DNA of 64,000 nt, taken from the NCBI RefSeq assembly GCF_003584165.1, contig NZ_QXFJ01000015.1:238956-302955 (forward strand), written 5' to 3'. Source of the stretch: Flagellimonas aequoris. GTDB lineage: Bacteria > Bacteroidota > Bacteroidia > Flavobacteriales > Flavobacteriaceae. The notes beneath the pieces are model-generated. The model did no database searches. It was not told the origin of the DNA and was given only the letters and a program-made list of their open reading frames with translations. A program made the position numbers and the translations under genes. Shown piece by piece: positions 62,588 to 64,000 of this stretch (its first letter is position 1; each line of letters begins with the position of its first letter).

Positions 62588-62674
62588 GAGCCACCCGCGC
62601 CGGATGAAAGTAAGCCACTTTTGGATCTGATCTGCCTATAATGTGCCAAAGGTCTTTTTTTGTGAAAAAGGACC

Positions 62675-63190
62675 ATGGCGAACAAGCAGATAGACATGCG
62701 AAAAATAAAACGGATATTCAAGCTCCACACCTCGGGTGTGAGCAAGTGGCGGATAAGCCAGCAGTTGGGCATCTCCCGCAACACGGTGGCCAAGTACATC
62801 GATTTCTTCAAGCGTTACGGCTATACCACTCTGGCCGGGCACATGCCCTCACACCACCGTTTCGTCAGCGAATGGAGCAGCGAAAGGTTCATTGCCTGGG
62901 CCGGAAACATAGGGGACAGCTGCCAAGGCTACATCATGGCCATATTGGACCAGAAGCAGCATCCCGAACAATCCTATAAATCCTGTCTTGGCGTACTGCA
63001 CCTTGCTAAGAAATATGGCAGGGACCGTCTTGACAGCGCCTGTAGAAGGGCAACGGAATATGGTGCATATAATTACAATATGGTCGAGCGCATCCTAAAA
63101 AAGGGCTGGGACAAGCTTGATGAGGGCGCCGATGATAATCTGGAAATGCCCGAGCACCAGAACATACGGGGCGGAAAATATTATGAATAG
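62675..63190 (+). pseudogene. istA: IS21 transposase IstA with internal in-frame deletion (lacks DDE core)
   Basis: 171 residues against about 510 in complete IstA. Residues 1-52 are the N-terminal helix-turn-helix (IKRIFKLHTSGVSKWRISQQLG, then ISRNTVAKYIDFFKRYGYTT). From about 54 the sequence jumps straight to the C-terminal part of IstA (HMPSHHRFVSEWSSERFIAWAG ... HPEQSYKSCLGVLHLAKKYGRDRL ... HQNIRGGKYYE). The catalytic retroviral-integrase-type core and beta-barrel are absent. The frame is maintained, so a DNA-binding peptide that might inhibit transposition could be made. 23 nt before istB. Confidence 0.85.
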
Positions 63191-63213
63191 GGACAAATAC
63201 TTAAATACTACAT

Positions 63214-63951
63214 ATGAACGAAAGGACAATACAACAGATGAAGGAGCTCAGGCTCCATGGCATGCACAGGGCATTTGAAACGACCTTGGGGCCCAACGGA
63301 ACGGACACCGACTATACCAATGACGAGATCATTGCCTACCTCGTACAATGCGAGTGGGACGACCGCCATAACCGCAGGATAGAACGCCTGACCAGATCGG
63401 CGCGCTTTAGGTATGCTGCCGTTATGGAGGCGGTGGATTACAGACCTTCCAGACAATTGGACAAAAACCAGGTACAGCGCCTTGGCAACTGCGATTTTAT
63501 CAAAAAGAGGGAGAATGTCCTCATTACCGGGAGCACCGGGGTCGGCAAAAGCTATCTGGCCTCCGCAATCGGCCACCAGGCCTGTTCCATGGGGAAAAAG
63601 GTCATGTACTTCAACACGGCCAAGCTCTTTACCATGTTGAAGACCTCAAAAGCTGACGGTTCCTATCCTAAACAGATAGGCAAGCTTGAAAAACAGGACC
63701 TACTGATACTTGATGACTTCGGGCTCAAGCCACTGGACAATATCAACAGGCATGCGCTCATGGAGATCATCGAGGATCGTCACGGACAGAGATCGACCAT
63801 AATTGCATCACAATTGCCCGTATCAAAATGGCACGACATCATCGGGGAGAGAACTCTGGCCGACGCCATACTCGACCGTTTGGTACACACGGCACACAGA
63901 ATCGACATAAAAGGTGAATCAATGAGAAGAAAATTGAAAAATAAAAACTAA
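63214..63951 (+). CDS. istB: IS21 helper ATPase IstB
   Basis: 245 residues, AAA+ ATPase related to DnaC that assists IstA in target choice and strand transfer. N-terminal helices (MNERTIQQMKELRLHGMHRAFETTL), Walker A TGSTGVGKSYLASAIGHQA, Walker B LLILDDFGLKPLD, sensor 1 TIIASQLPVSKWHDII and DAILDRLVHTAHRIDIKGESMRRK (arginine finger region). Complete. Its presence without a functional IstA means that it can only act with one supplied by another copy. Confidence 0.94.
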   Translation: MNERTIQQMKELRLHGMHRAFETTLGPNGTDTDYTNDEIIAYLVQCEWDDRHNRRIERLTRSARFRYAAVMEAVDYRPSRQLDKNQVQRLGNCDFIKKRENVLITGSTGVGKSYLASAIGHQACSMGKKVMYFNTAKLFTMLKTSKADGSYPKQIGKLEKQDLLILDDFGLKPLDNINRHALMEIIEDRHGQRSTIIASQLPVSKWHDIIGERTLADAILDRLVHTAHRIDIKGESMRRKLKNKN

Positions 63952-64000
63952 GTTTAACCCACGGACAGGTCAAATCCAAGCAGTTGATTTACACTGCTCA

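Larger units (their letters stand above)
60730..62617 (+). repeat. Three IS21 left-end repeats, the middle one split by the ISL3 insertion
   Basis: R1 60730-60747 GCCGGGCCAAAGTGAGCA. R2 GCCGGTGAAAGTGAGCCA, split: 60754-60765 joined to 62588-62593. R3 62599-62617 GCCGGATGAAAGTAAGCCA. Without the ISL3 element, they start 24 and 23 bp apart. Multiple terminal repeats are transposase-binding sites in the IS21 family. Confidence 0.8.
60698..64000 (+). mobile_element. IS21-family element, left end and istA/istB genes (right end outside window), interrupted by an ISL3 element
   Basis: The outer element starts near TGTGGAAACGCCGG (60698, approximate) and runs past the window. It carries three left-end repeats of the pattern GCCGG-TGAAAGTGAGCCA, a deleted istA (62675-63190) and an intact istB (63214-63951). 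The ISL3 element at 60766-62579 sits in its middle repeat. IS21 elements move by IstA (DDE recombinase) with IstB (AAA+ ATPase); this copy lacks the DDE core and would need help from another copy. Confidence 0.8.

Overview
The window is a chromosomal segment of a marine-type flavobacterium (Bacteroidota, Flavobacteriaceae; the gene content resembles the Muricauda/Allomuricauda/Flagellimonas group, but the genus is an inference from memory). Supporting signs are two proteins ending in the type IX secretion type B (gliding-motility) C-terminal domain, SusC/SusD-like and DUF4249 outer-membrane systems, BT_3928- and DUF3667-family membrane proteins, the long asparagine/lysine-rich N-terminal insert in Rho, sparse Shine-Dalgarno sequences, and matches to the Bacteroidota promoter pattern TTG-N19-TAnnTTTG.

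Layout. 1-11.8 kb is mostly housekeeping: the end of secDF, a trehalose synthase-like glycosyltransferase, a ModF-like ATPase, an lgt/DUF192/GNAT operon, yidD, an aldehyde dehydrogenase/DUF779 operon with a divergent AraC regulator, then folE-cysS. 11.9-18.2 kb holds surface biology: two tandem T9SS cargo proteins, an OmpP1/FadL-type porin and a low-complexity Tyr/Trp/Gly then Ser/Arg lipoprotein. 18.2-28.9 kb is core again: proS, two identical tRNA-Glu genes, rpsT, two paralogous membrane proteins with a lipoprotein, rho, DUF4293, a PqqB-like metallo-hydrolase, a YfcE-like phosphoesterase, truA and an MsbA-like ABC exporter.

28.9-32.7 kb is an AT-rich insertion between two genes that were once convergent neighbours, the ABC exporter and a DUF3667 gene. 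It is bounded by diverged direct duplications that each carry the 3' ends of both genes. It contains a lipoprotein, a secreted protein and an O-antigen-ligase-like (Wzy_C + helical repeat) protein whose frame is broken at a run of nine A. I regard this as the best candidate for something undescribed. 32.7-41.6 kb returns to core genes: DUF3667, cdaA (c-di-AMP synthesis), folP, DUF1599, BT_3928, tpiA, prmA, clpS and a MocR-type regulator.

41.6-52.4 kb is a nutrient-uptake locus under the likely control of that MocR regulator: SusC, SusD, a surface lipoprotein, a D-aminoacylase-like amidohydrolase, an FN3 lipoprotein with a hydrolase-like domain, and a convergent amidohydrolase. It has no glycosidases, so its substrate is more likely an N-acylated amino acid or peptide than a glycan. 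52.6-60.4 kb is a second TonB locus: an STN-containing receptor, two tandem DUF4249 lipoproteins, a large exported protein and an exported DsrE-like protein. The window ends inside mobile DNA: an IS21-family element with an internally deleted istA and an intact istB, whose left end is interrupted by a complete ISL3-family element with 22-bp inverted repeats and an 8-bp target duplication. No CRISPR array, rRNA or prophage was seen.
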